Shown here piece after piece: positions 8,683-17,337 of a stretch of DNA of 64,000 nucleotides. Origin of the DNA: Salinadaptatus halalkaliphilus (lineage in GTDB: Archaea; Halobacteriota; Halobacteria; Halobacteriales; Natrialbaceae); contig NZ_RBZW01000021.1 in assembly GCF_006543045.1 (NCBI RefSeq), forward strand, positions 1 to 64,000, written 5' to 3'. The position numbers were made by a program, and so were the translations under genes. How positions within the stretch are numbered: position 1 is the stretch's first letter; each line of letters begins with the position of its first letter. The notes under the pieces were generated by a model, which had not been told where the DNA came from, ran no database searches, and saw only the letters and a program-made list of their open reading frames with translations.

Positions 8683-8704
8683 TTATACGCTACTATTCGT
8701 ATAA
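8683..8704. promoter_or_regulatory. Inverted repeat over the glmU promoter
   Basis: TTATACG at 8683-8689 and CGTATAA at 8698-8704 form a perfect 7-base inverted repeat with an 8-base spacer. The left half contains the minus-strand TATA-like box (about 27 bases from the glmU start at 8656). A repressor bound here would block glmU transcription; this is inference. Confidence 0.45.
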
Positions 8705-8787
8705 GAACGAGCTGGCGGCGGGGGTCGACTGCAGATACGGATAGCTTCCACTCGACTATTTATGTCCGGTCGTTGAACGCTGGATCA

Positions 8788-10122
8788 ATGTTCGGAACGA
8801 GTGGCATTCGAGGGACAGTTGGCGAAACGATAACCGCCGAACTCGCGGTGTCACTGGGCCGTGCGCTGGCGAGTGCAAACTACGATCGCGTCGTCGTCGG
8901 TCGCGACGCTCGAGCGAGCGGCCGGCTGTTGGTCGATGCGCTCACCGCCGGCGTTCGCGAAGGTGGCAGCGACGTGATCGACGTCGGGGTCGCAACGACG
9001 CCGACGGTCGCTCGTGGTGTGGGGACCCTCGAGGCCGATGCGGGCGTCGTCGTGACGGCCTCGCACAATCCGGCGACGGATAACGGGTTCAAATTCTGGA
9101 CGCCATCCGGACAGGCCTTCGACGAGACGCGACGGAACGAAATCAGCGAGTACGTGCGTGCCGACGACGAGGCGCTCGTCCCGTGGGACGAACTCGGCGA
9201 TCGAACGGACCGGAGCGACGGCGTCCTCTACGCCCGTCACAAGGACGCCCTCCGTACGTCGATCGACGCCGCCGACACCGCACTCTCGTCGCTCTCGGTC
9301 GTCGTCGACGTCGGCAACGGCACCGGCGCTATTACGGCGGACGCGCTCTACGAACTGGGGTGTACGGTGCGAACTCTGAACGCGCAGCCGGACGGGCGGT
9401 TCCCGGCGCGGCCCAGCGAGCCAAACGCCGACACCCTCGAGACGCTGCAACAGACGGTCGGGGCGACCGACGCCGACCTCGGGGTCGCCCACGACGGCGA
9501 CGCGGATCGCATGGTCGCCGTCGACGAACGCGGTGAGTTCGTGGTGCTCGATTGCTTGCTGGCCCTGTTCGCTCGCGAGGCCGCCGGCGAGGGCGACCGG
9601 GTCGCCGCGCCGCTGAACACGAGTCTGGCGGTCGACGACGCGCTCGCGCAGGTCGGCGCGTCGCTTACCCGGACGCCGGTCGGTGACGTTTATGTGGCCG
9701 AGCGAGCCACCGAATCGGATGTCGTCTTCGGCGGCGAACCGAGCGGTGCCTGGATCTGGCCCGCGGAGACGCTGTGTCCCGACGGTCCGCTCGCGGCCTG
9801 CAAGCTCGCCGCACTGGTCGCCCGCCGCGGCGCGCTGGGCGAGCTCGTCGATGCCCTCGAGACGTATCCGATCCACCGGGAATCGATTCCGGTGGAACGG
9901 AAGGCGGCGGTGATGGACGCCGTCGAGACGGCGGTTCGCGAACGCGGGGCGGCATTCGACGCGATGGATGGCGTTCGCATCGAGTACGACGACGGCTGGG
10001 TGCTCGTCCGTCCCAGCGGTACCGAACCCGTCGTTCGCGTCACCGCCGAAGCTCGCGACGCCGACCGGGCCGACGCCCTCCTCGAGGACGCTCGTTCGCT
10101 CGTCGACGATACGGTCCGCTGA
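8788..10122 (+). CDS. glmM: Phosphoglucosamine mutase
   Basis: This 444-residue alpha-D-phosphohexomutase would convert glucosamine-6-phosphate to glucosamine-1-phosphate. It begins MFGTSGIRG. The phosphoserine motif VTASHNP has its serine at residue 92, the metal loop is DGDADRM, the sugar-binding loop is GGEPSGA, and the C-terminal phosphate-binding loop is RPSGTEPVVRV. The ATG at 8788 is preferred over an upstream TTG because a TATA-like TATTTA lies about 27 bases before it. It sits between glmU and glmS. Confidence 0.9.
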   Translation: MFGTSGIRGTVGETITAELAVSLGRALASANYDRVVVGRDARASGRLLVDALTAGVREGGSDVIDVGVATTPTVARGVGTLEADAGVVVTASHNPATDNGFKFWTPSGQAFDETRRNEISEYVRADDEALVPWDELGDRTDRSDGVLYARHKDALRTSIDAADTALSSLSVVVDVGNGTGAITADALYELGCTVRTLNAQPDGRFPARPSEPNADTLETLQQTVGATDADLGVAHDGDADRMVAVDERGEFVVLDCLLALFAREAAGEGDRVAAPLNTSLAVDDALAQVGASLTRTPVGDVYVAERATESDVVFGGEPSGAWIWPAETLCPDGPLAACKLAALVARRGALGELVDALETYPIHRESIPVERKAAVMDAVETAVRERGAAFDAMDGVRIEYDDGWVLVRPSGTEPVVRVTAEARDADRADALLEDARSLVDDTVR

Positions 10123-10232
10123 CGAGTTTTTGCTCCGAACACCCCTCGTTTCTTTCCCCGCCCTGTGCATACTACAACACTGCACGGATAATTATATATG
10201 GCTTCGTAGTACTAAAATTAGCACGTCAAACT

Positions 10233-11444
10233 ATGGAATCTCTCTCTGCCGTCGTGCTTGCGGCCGGCGAAGGAAAGCGGCTCCGGCCACTGACGCGAAA
10301 CCGACCGAAACCGATGCTACCCGCCGCGACGCGTCCGATTATCGAACGAGTCTTCGACGAGCTCATCGATGCGGGAATCACGGATATCACGGTCGTCGTC
10401 GGCTATTGTCGCGATCGGGTCCAGTCGCACTTCGGGCCGACCTACCGAAACGTGGCCCTGACCTACGTCGGGCAGGACAAACAGCTCGGGTCTGGCCACG
10501 CGCTGGCCGCCGCCCAGTCGGCCGTCGATGGGCCGCTACTCGTGGTCAACGGTGACCAGATCGTCGACCGAGAGATCATCGACGACGTCGTTCGGGCTCA
10601 CGAATCGGCGACGGCTCCCGCGACGCTCGGGTTGCTCCGCCGCGAGACTGTCAGCGGCTACGGTGGCGTGCTCCTCGAGCCGGATGCGGGGCTCCCTGCG
10701 GACGGGCGTATCGTCGAACTGGTCGAGCGCCCGCGCGACGACCGAAACTATCGACTCAATGCGGGCGTCTACGCGTTCGAGCCGACGATCTTCGAGACGA
10801 TCGACGAAACGATCCCCCGAGCGGGCGAGCACTCGTTGACCGACGCGATCTCTCATCTCGTCGAGGAGGACGACGCCGCCGGGCCCGTACAGGGGGTCGA
10901 ATCCGACGGCTTGTGGGTCGACGCGACGTACCCGTGGGACCTGCTTCGGGTCGCGTCCGAACTGTTCGACCGCGACGTTCCCGATCGGACGACGACGGCC
11001 GACGATCTCGCGTCGGTCCACGAGACGGCCGTCGTTCGCGAGCCGGTGGTGGTCGGGGACAACTGCGAAATCGGCCCCGGTGCGGTCGTGGGGCCCTACA
11101 CCTGTCTCGGCGAGAACGTGACCGTCGGCACCAACGCCGTCATCGAACGCAGCGTCCTCGACTCCCAGACGCGCGTTCGGCCGAACGCGACGGTCCTCGA
11201 GTGTGTCACCGGCCAGGGCGTCGAGATCGGCGCTGGCACGACGATCGGTGGTGGTCCCGGCGACGTTCGCGTCGGCGACCGGGTCTTCGAAGACGAGGAT
11301 CTTGGTGCGTTGTTGGCCGACCGCGTCTCCGACGGCGGCGACGTCACCTACGTTCCCGGCACCATCGTCGGCACCGCTGCCGAGGTCAGCGCCGGCGCAA
11401 CCGTCCGCGGTACCGTCCCGGCCCAGACGGAGGTGCGGTCCTGA
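10233..11444 (+). CDS. GlmU-like sugar nucleotidyltransferase with left-handed beta-helix
   Basis: This 403-residue second nucleotidyltransferase has the AAGEGKRLRPL and KPMLP motifs. The C-terminal hexapeptide helix is shorter and lacks the EVKNS and GAGTTVANLRHD acetyltransferase motifs present in the neighbouring GlmU. It may therefore be only a uridylyl- or thymidylyltransferase for a sugar-1-phosphate, perhaps for surface glycans. Its stop overlaps the glmS start as TGATG, so the two are translationally coupled. A longer in-frame upstream extension was rejected because it overlaps glmM. Confidence 0.82.
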   Translation: MESLSAVVLAAGEGKRLRPLTRNRPKPMLPAATRPIIERVFDELIDAGITDITVVVGYCRDRVQSHFGPTYRNVALTYVGQDKQLGSGHALAAAQSAVDGPLLVVNGDQIVDREIIDDVVRAHESATAPATLGLLRRETVSGYGGVLLEPDAGLPADGRIVELVERPRDDRNYRLNAGVYAFEPTIFETIDETIPRAGEHSLTDAISHLVEEDDAAGPVQGVESDGLWVDATYPWDLLRVASELFDRDVPDRTTTADDLASVHETAVVREPVVVGDNCEIGPGAVVGPYTCLGENVTVGTNAVIERSVLDSQTRVRPNATVLECVTGQGVEIGAGTTIGGGPGDVRVGDRVFEDEDLGALLADRVSDGGDVTYVPGTIVGTAAEVSAGATVRGTVPAQTEVRS

Positions 11445-13231
11445 TGTGTGGCATCGTCGGCTACGTCGGCGACGACGGCGTCCTCGAGGTCCTCATGGAC
11501 GGCCTCTCCGGGCTCGAGTATCGGGGCTACGACTCCGCTGGCATCGCGATGGCCGAGTCGTCGATCTCGGTACACAAGCGCCAGGGCGACATTTCGGCGC
11601 TCGAGGAGGCGCTGCCCGACGGCAGCGTCGAGGCGACCGCCGGTATCGGCCACACCCGGTGGAGCACCCACGGACCGCCTTCGGACGCCAACGCCCATCC
11701 CCACACCGACGAGAGCGGCCGCGTCGCGGTCGTTCACAACGGCATCATCGAAAACTACCAGCAACTGCGCGACGACCTCGAAGCTGCGGGTCACAGCTTC
11801 GACAGCGACACCGACACCGAGGTCGTCCCCCATCTGATCGCGGCGGCACGCGACGACGGTGCCGACCGCGAGAGTGCGTTCCGTCGTGCGATCGGCCGAC
11901 TCGAGGGTAGTTACGCCATCGCCGTGGTCTTTTCGGGGAGCGAGACGGTGTATGCCGCTCGCAACGAATCGCCGTTGGTACTGGGCGTCGGCGACGATGG
12001 GCACTATCTCGCCAGCGACGTCCCGGCGTTTATCGAGTACACCGACCGGATAATCTATCTCGACGACGGCGAGTTCGCACGCATCGACGAGTCGACCGTC
12101 GTCGTGACGGATACGGACGGGACCGTCGTCGACACCTCGATCGAAACGGTCGAGTGGGACGCCGAAGACGCCGGCAAGAGCGGCTACGACCACTACATGC
12201 TCAAAGAGATCAACGAGCAGCCGACCGCCGTCCGGCAGTGTTGTGGCGAGCGCGTCTCCGAACTCGAGCGGACGATCGACGTCGACTCGCTGTCGGCGCT
12301 GTCGGTGCCCGAGCGCGTCCAGTTCGTCGCCTGTGGGACATCGTACCACGCTGCGTTGTACGGCGCACGGTTGCTTCGCGAACGCGGCGTCCCCGCGACG
12401 GCGTTTCTGGCCAGCGAGTACGACACTGCCACACTGCCGGTCGACGAGTCGACGTTGGTCGTCGGCGTTACCCAAAGTGGCGAGACGGCGGATACGATGG
12501 GTGCCTTGCGGGGTGCAAACGGCGCCGGTGCGACGACGCTCGCCGTAACAAACGTCGTCGGTAGTTCGGCCGCCAGAACGTGCGATCACGTCATGTACGT
12601 CCGGGCCGGGCCCGAAATCGGCGTCGCTGCGACCAAGACGTTCGTCTCACAGCAGATCGCCCTCGCGATGCTGGCGTGTGAACTGACCGACGAGTACGAC
12701 GATGACCTGGTCGAGGCACTGCGTGATCTGCCCGACAAACTGCAATCGATCCTCGATAGCTCCAGCGGGCGCGAGATCGCTCGGGAGTATCTCGAGGCCG
12801 ATGCCTACTTCTTCATCGGTCGTGGCTACAACGCACCGGTCGCGCTCGAGGGTGCCCTGAAGATGAAAGAGATCACCTACAAACACGCCGAGGGGTTCCC
12901 TGCGGGCGAACTGAAACACGGCCCGCTCGCACTGGTCACCGATCGGACGCCCGTGTTCGCGCTGGTAACCGCGGGATCGAATCCGACGAAGACGATCGGG
13001 AACGTCAAGGAAGTCGAGACGCGGGGTGGGCCGGTCGTCGCCGTCACCGATGGCTGCGACGACGTCGCACGCTACGCGGACCACGTTCTCGAGGTTCCCG
13101 AGACGCATTCTGCACTTGCGCCCGTCCTCGGGAACGTCCAGTTGCAACTCGTTTCCTACTGGGTGGCGAACGAACTCGGTCGATCGATCGACAAACCTCG
13201 GAACCTGGCCAAAAGCGTCACCGTCGAATGA
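11444..13231 (+). CDS. glmS: Glutamine-fructose-6-phosphate aminotransferase (isomerizing)
   Basis: This 595-residue enzyme makes glucosamine-6-phosphate from fructose-6-phosphate and glutamine. It starts MCGIVGYVG with the catalytic N-terminal cysteine at residue 2. The glutaminase domain contains GHTRWSTHG and HNGIIENY. Two SIS sugar-isomerase domains follow (CGTSYHAA, TQSGETADT), and the end SVTVE is typical. It is the first committed step of the UDP-GlcNAc pathway encoded around it. The start overlaps the preceding stop. Confidence 0.95.
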   Translation: MCGIVGYVGDDGVLEVLMDGLSGLEYRGYDSAGIAMAESSISVHKRQGDISALEEALPDGSVEATAGIGHTRWSTHGPPSDANAHPHTDESGRVAVVHNGIIENYQQLRDDLEAAGHSFDSDTDTEVVPHLIAAARDDGADRESAFRRAIGRLEGSYAIAVVFSGSETVYAARNESPLVLGVGDDGHYLASDVPAFIEYTDRIIYLDDGEFARIDESTVVVTDTDGTVVDTSIETVEWDAEDAGKSGYDHYMLKEINEQPTAVRQCCGERVSELERTIDVDSLSALSVPERVQFVACGTSYHAALYGARLLRERGVPATAFLASEYDTATLPVDESTLVVGVTQSGETADTMGALRGANGAGATTLAVTNVVGSSAARTCDHVMYVRAGPEIGVAATKTFVSQQIALAMLACELTDEYDDDLVEALRDLPDKLQSILDSSSGREIAREYLEADAYFFIGRGYNAPVALEGALKMKEITYKHAEGFPAGELKHGPLALVTDRTPVFALVTAGSNPTKTIGNVKEVETRGGPVVAVTDGCDDVARYADHVLEVPETHSALAPVLGNVQLQLVSYWVANELGRSIDKPRNLAKSVTVE

Positions 13232-13280
13232 GGCACCTCGCTATGGGCTCCCGGATCGACACCATCGACGACACGAGGCA

Positions 13281-13562
13281 ATGACGACACATCGCCGAAT
13301 GCAGTTCGTCTACGGACAGCTCGCCTGGATGCTCGGGACGGTGCTCGTGCTCACCGTGCTTGGCTCGGTCTCGCTCGAGTTGTTCGTTAGCTGCTCGCTG
13401 ATCGGGGTGCTCGTTCTCTCGGAGCTGACGGTCCCGCTGAACGTCGCACCGGCGTGGCGACGGCGACTCCCGTGGCTGATTGCTCTGGGACTGGCCGGGT
13501 TTGGATTGCTCGTCGTTCGCCGATTGCTTCTGATCTTCCCACCGGAGGTGCTCCCGTGGTGA
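13281..13562 (+). CDS. Small membrane protein before DUF4350
   Basis: This 93-residue protein has about three hydrophobic segments and ends in a basic and hydrophobic stretch. Its TGA overlaps the GTG start of the DUF4350 gene as GTGA, so it begins the operon small membrane protein, DUF4350, MoxR. A start six codons later, at 13299, is possible. I do not recognise the family beyond this context. Confidence 0.65.
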   Translation: MTTHRRMQFVYGQLAWMLGTVLVLTVLGSVSLELFVSCSLIGVLVLSELTVPLNVAPAWRRRLPWLIALGLAGFGLLVVRRLLLIFPPEVLPW

Positions 13563-14746
13563 GCGATCGCCTCGAGATGGACTGGCCACGAGCGCTCACG
13601 TACGCGCTGGCGATCGCCGTTGTGGCGACGCTGTTGATCGCTGCAGCCACGTCGACGGCGGCCTTTGGCCTCTTTAACCCGTCGTGGGACGGCGCCACCG
13701 AGTTCCGTGTGGCGGTTGCGGACGATCCCGCGACGGATAGTGCGGTGGTACGAGATCCGTCCGCGTACGACGCCCATTCACCCGACGAAACGACGGCATT
13801 CGTTATCGCTCCCGACTCGACGTACGATCCGGCGGCTGCCGACCGGATCGCGCAGTTCGTCGAGCGCGGCGGGACACTCGTCGTTCTCGACAACCGCGGT
13901 GTCGAGAGCAACGCGCTTCTCGAGGCTGTCGGTGCCCAGGCCAGACTCGATGGGCGAGTGGTCCGAGACGAGCGCCATCACGAGCAGGGGCCGCTCCTGC
14001 CGACGGCGACGACCGTCAGCGACCGCGAGTTGGCCGACGACGCCGAGCGATTGACTCTCAACCACGCGACGGTGATCGACGTCGGAACGGAGCCACTGGC
14101 ACTCGAGCAGGCGCCAGCCGATCGGGGGGAGCCGACGACCCTGGCAACGACGAGCGCGTTCGCCCAGCTCGAGCCCCGGTCGGCCGAGCATCAGAACGAG
14201 GCCGACAACTCGTCGGCGCCGTCGGCCACGTATCGGGTGGCGACGACCGAATCGGTCGGCGATGGCCGGGTCGTCGTCGTCGCCGATCCGAGCATCACGA
14301 TCAACGCGATGGTCGATCGGTCGGACAACGAGGCGTTCTTGCACGCCCTCCACGCAGATACCGACACGGTGGTTTTCGACCGTTCCCACGCCGGCGATCT
14401 ACCGCCGCTTGCGAGCGCGCTCGAGACGATCCGCCGATCCCCGACGTTGCAGGCGTTGATCGGTGTCGGGTCGATCGTGGCTGTGGGTGTGACTCCCAGC
14501 CGCCGCGTCCGTCGGGCTCTCGTCGCCGTCCGTGATCGGCTCGCGATCGGGAGCGGCGTTCTCACTGGTGTGAGCACGGACACTGGGGTCGACCGAAGCC
14601 ACGAGCGTAGCGACGCCGGGCTCTCGGCGGCCGAACAGGCGGGGTATCTCAGACGCCACCATCCTGACTGGAGCGACGATAGGATCGAAGAGATAATAGG
14701 AAAATTCAACCACAACGATGGTGAATATACGGTTACTGACGAATGA
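13559..14746 (+). CDS. DUF4350-domain membrane protein
   Basis: This 395-residue protein has an N-terminal membrane segment, an extracellular or periplasm-like DUF4350 domain and a second membrane segment near residue 300 (LQALIGVGSIVAVGV). The DUF4350 domain shows FVIAPDSTYDPAAADRIAQF and GGTLVVLDNRG. The cytoplasmic tail contains a helix similar to those in MoxR-linked proteins. DUF4350 proteins occur next to MoxR and DUF58 genes in many archaea and actinobacteria. The stop overlaps the MoxR start as ATGA. The GTG at 13559 was chosen for its overlap with the upstream stop. Confidence 0.8.
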   Translation: MSDRLEMDWPRALTYALAIAVVATLLIAAATSTAAFGLFNPSWDGATEFRVAVADDPATDSAVVRDPSAYDAHSPDETTAFVIAPDSTYDPAAADRIAQFVERGGTLVVLDNRGVESNALLEAVGAQARLDGRVVRDERHHEQGPLLPTATTVSDRELADDAERLTLNHATVIDVGTEPLALEQAPADRGEPTTLATTSAFAQLEPRSAEHQNEADNSSAPSATYRVATTESVGDGRVVVVADPSITINAMVDRSDNEAFLHALHADTDTVVFDRSHAGDLPPLASALETIRRSPTLQALIGVGSIVAVGVTPSRRVRRALVAVRDRLAIGSGVLTGVSTDTGVDRSHERSDAGLSAAEQAGYLRRHHPDWSDDRIEEIIGKFNHNDGEYTVTDE

Positions 14747-15822
14747 CTGGATCGAATCGACGAGCGGATGACGGTAGCGACAGTCGGCAGTCGACTCCCC
14801 GTAGCGACCCGGTCGCCATCTACGACACGCTCCACAGCGAAATCAAACGCGTCCTCGTCGGGAACGACGAGACGACCAGACAGTTGACGATCGCGTTGCT
14901 CACTCGCGGACACATCTTGCTCGAGGGCGTTCCCGGTATCGCCAAGACGACGGTCGCGACGTTGTTTGCGCGGGCCACCGGTCTCGAGTACAGTCGCATC
15001 CAGATGACGCCCGACGTTCTCCCCGCCGATATCACTGGAACGACCGTCTATCGCGAGACCGTCGGCGAGTTCGAACTGCAGCGAGGCCCCATCTTCGCAA
15101 ACGTCGTCGTCGCCGACGAGATCAACCGTGCAACGCCGAAGACCCAGTCGGCCCTGCTCGAGGCGATGAGCGAGCGTCAGGTCACGATCGAAGACGAGAC
15201 CTGCCAGCTGCCGTCGCCGTTTATCGTCGTCGCGACGCAAAATCCGGTCGAGATGGACGGCGTCTTCGACCTTCCAGAGGCCCAGCGCGACCGGTTTCAG
15301 TTCAAACTCGAGATGGACGTTCCCGACCGGGCGGCCGAACGGACGCTTCTGGATCGGTTCGATTCGGAGCCGGAACTGGGTCCGGACGACGTCGAACCGG
15401 TCGTCTCGCCTCGGGAGCTGCTGGCGACACGACGGGCGGTCGCGGCCGTCCACGTCGCGCCGGCGGTCAAAGAGTACGTGCTCGATCTCGTTCGATCGTC
15501 GCGGGACCATCCCAACGTCGCCCACGGCGCCTCGCCGCGTGCGACGCTTGCGTTCGTCGACGCGGCGAAAGCCAACGCCGCACTCGAGGGTCGAGCGTAC
15601 GTCATTCCCGACGACGTCAAACGGTTTGGGGAACCGATTCTGGCCCATCGACTCGTGTTGTGCACCGATGCGGATCTCGGTGGCGTCACGCCGGCCGATG
15701 TCGTCGCCGATGTCGTCGAGTCGGTCGAGCCACCGGGTGCCGAAGCGATCGAGACGGATCCTGCCGAGCCCGACTCGGAATCGCCAGCAGCTGAACCCGA
15801 CGGCGGGCGACGGCGTCGATAA
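14743..15822 (+). CDS. MoxR-family AAA+ ATPase (module 2)
   Basis: This 359-residue MoxR ATPase has the family-typical Walker A variant EGVPGIAKT at about 61-69. Walker B with ADEINRATPKTQ and the sensor ATQNPVEMDG follow. A proline- and glutamate-rich tail after residue 330 is probably disordered. It is coupled to the DUF4350 gene by ATGA overlap. It differs clearly from the module 1 MoxR in the N-terminal extension and tail, so the two are paralogues, not a recent duplication. Confidence 0.92.
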   Translation: MTGSNRRADDGSDSRQSTPRSDPVAIYDTLHSEIKRVLVGNDETTRQLTIALLTRGHILLEGVPGIAKTTVATLFARATGLEYSRIQMTPDVLPADITGTTVYRETVGEFELQRGPIFANVVVADEINRATPKTQSALLEAMSERQVTIEDETCQLPSPFIVVATQNPVEMDGVFDLPEAQRDRFQFKLEMDVPDRAAERTLLDRFDSEPELGPDDVEPVVSPRELLATRRAVAAVHVAPAVKEYVLDLVRSSRDHPNVAHGASPRATLAFVDAAKANAALEGRAYVIPDDVKRFGEPILAHRLVLCTDADLGGVTPADVVADVVESVEPPGAEAIETDPAEPDSESPAAEPDGGRRRR

Positions 15823-15847
15823 TCCGTTTGCGAGTGAGTTCTCGCCG

Positions 15848-16771
15848 TTAGGTTTCCGCTGCAGTCGCGTCTGTCGGGCCGATCGTTCGCGATTCGAGCG
15901 CCGTTTCGATATCCCAGCGACAGGTGACGAGCCAGTCGGCACGACCGTCGCCTCGCGTGACCGTCAGATCGACGGGCTGTTCGAGGCCGGTCGCCATCCC
16001 CACGGCGAGAAACGAGGCGACGGGATGGTCGAACCGATCGAGGTCGCGTACGGCGCTGTCCGTGACCGCGAACGTCACCTGTGACGGATCGACTTGAGGA
16101 TCGACGCCATCGGCGAGTTCGAACTGTTCGACGAGCCCGTCGGCAAGTTGGGCCGCGAGCGGCGACGGCGTCCTCGAGAGGTCGGTGGTCAACGCCTGCT
16201 GGAACGCCTCGAAGAGTCGGCCCCCGGTCGGCTCGAGGACGAGTCCGCGAGCGTCCTCGTCGGTGACGATCGGCCCCTCGTGGGTCGGGAGTTCGTAGTC
16301 GTGGTATCGGGGGACGAACAGTCGACAGTCGCCGATAGCGTGTGCTGGAACGTAGAGTCGCGTCTCGCTCAGGCCGAGTTCGCCGGCGAGTGCCGCCTGG
16401 TTCGACGCGAGCGCAGCGTAGATCCGCTCGCCAACGTCGGCGGCGACGAACGCACCCGGCGAGAGGTAATACGTCAGGACTGCACCGAACGCACCCGTCG
16501 CGCCGAGTGCGAACAGCACGTCACGGTGGGCCGGAAAGATCAGCCCGCCACCAACGGCGACGATGCTGATGGCAAACAGTCCGAGTGCCCGCTTGCGATA
16601 CTGTGCGTGCCTGACGCGTGCGTACGTCGATCGAAGCCGTCGGTTCTCTGCTTCGAGAAGCTCGATCCGGGCGGCGAGTTCGACTCGATCCTCGGTGGTT
16701 CTCTGAACGTCGCTCTCTTCGGCCGGTCTCGATCCGTCGGTCGTCTCGCGGTTGTAATCTGTCGTACTCAT
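15848..16771 (-). CDS. Membrane-anchored protein of module 2, unknown family
   Basis: This 307-residue protein has a coiled-coil N-terminus (about 28-55), two membrane segments (about 65-105) and a soluble C-terminal domain of about 180 residues that may face the cytoplasm. The domain includes LYVPAHAIGDCRLFVPRY and conserved-looking acidic patches. It is the last of three overlapping minus-strand genes after a DUF58 gene. The family is common in this context in haloarchaea, but I cannot name a function. Confidence 0.65.
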   Translation of the reverse strand: MSTTDYNRETTDGSRPAEESDVQRTTEDRVELAARIELLEAENRRLRSTYARVRHAQYRKRALGLFAISIVAVGGGLIFPAHRDVLFALGATGAFGAVLTYYLSPGAFVAADVGERIYAALASNQAALAGELGLSETRLYVPAHAIGDCRLFVPRYHDYELPTHEGPIVTDEDARGLVLEPTGGRLFEAFQQALTTDLSRTPSPLAAQLADGLVEQFELADGVDPQVDPSQVTFAVTDSAVRDLDRFDHPVASFLAVGMATGLEQPVDLTVTRGDGRADWLVTCRWDIETALESRTIGPTDATAAET

Positions 16772-17337
16772 AACTCGGTCGATCCGGTTCGGTCGGTCTC
16801 GGTCCGGTCCGTTTGTGTCGTCGTGTCGGCGTCGGTCGGCTCGTCACGCTCGCTCGAGCCCTCGAGGAGCCCGAGGGCGACCCGTTCGTATCGATCGAGA
16901 CCGAGTACACACCACACCAACACGACGAGGAGAGCGAGTCCGGCTATCCATACCGACCCGGGGCCACTCGCGATGAGGAGCCAGCCCACACCGACGAGGC
17001 CGCTCGTCGTCACGACGACGGCGACGCCGAACGCCACGGGGTGTGGCGTCCGGAATCCGGCCGCCAGTGCAACCAGCACATACGCTGTGGGTGCAAGCAG
17101 CGCCGTTTCGCCCTCGAGCGTGTACGTCGGGACGGCGGCCAGTCCGACGAACCCGACCGCCAGCGCGGCTGGCGTCTCGAGGACGTACCACGCGAGGACG
17201 GTCCCGAGCCAGATGCCGATCGCCGGCGGACCGACCGTGACCCACAGCGACAGACAAAGCAACACCAGCATCGCTGGCTCCGCGTTCGAGCGTGCCGTCT
17301 CGATCGGTGTCTGGCAAGTCTCGGCGCTCGTGGTCAC
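16768..17337 (-). CDS. Polytopic membrane protein of module 2
   Basis: This 189-residue protein has about five to six hydrophobic helices and a charged threonine-rich C-terminal tail. It overlaps both neighbours by four bases, which implies a coupled operon. By position it matches the small membrane protein between DUF58 and the partner gene in module 1 type operons, but it lacks the WDIGHNAISVG motif, so the equivalence is unproven. Confidence 0.65.
   Translation of the reverse strand: MTTSAETCQTPIETARSNAEPAMLVLLCLSLWVTVGPPAIGIWLGTVLAWYVLETPAALAVGFVGLAAVPTYTLEGETALLAPTAYVLVALAAGFRTPHPVAFGVAVVVTTSGLVGVGWLLIASGPGSVWIAGLALLVVLVWCVLGLDRYERVALGLLEGSSERDEPTDADTTTQTDRTETDRTGSTEL

Noticed and set aside
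8851-10185. 444-codon minus-strand frame opposite glmM
   Set aside because: It is fully antisense to a clear enzyme gene with all its motifs; long antisense frames are expected at this GC content.
11348-12589. 413-codon minus-strand frame opposite glmS
   Set aside because: Antisense to glmS with no recognisable domain.
14191-15942. 583-codon minus-strand frame across DUF4350 and MoxR
   Set aside because: Antisense to two coupled genes with well-supported motifs; composition is arginine-rich and typical of shadow frames.
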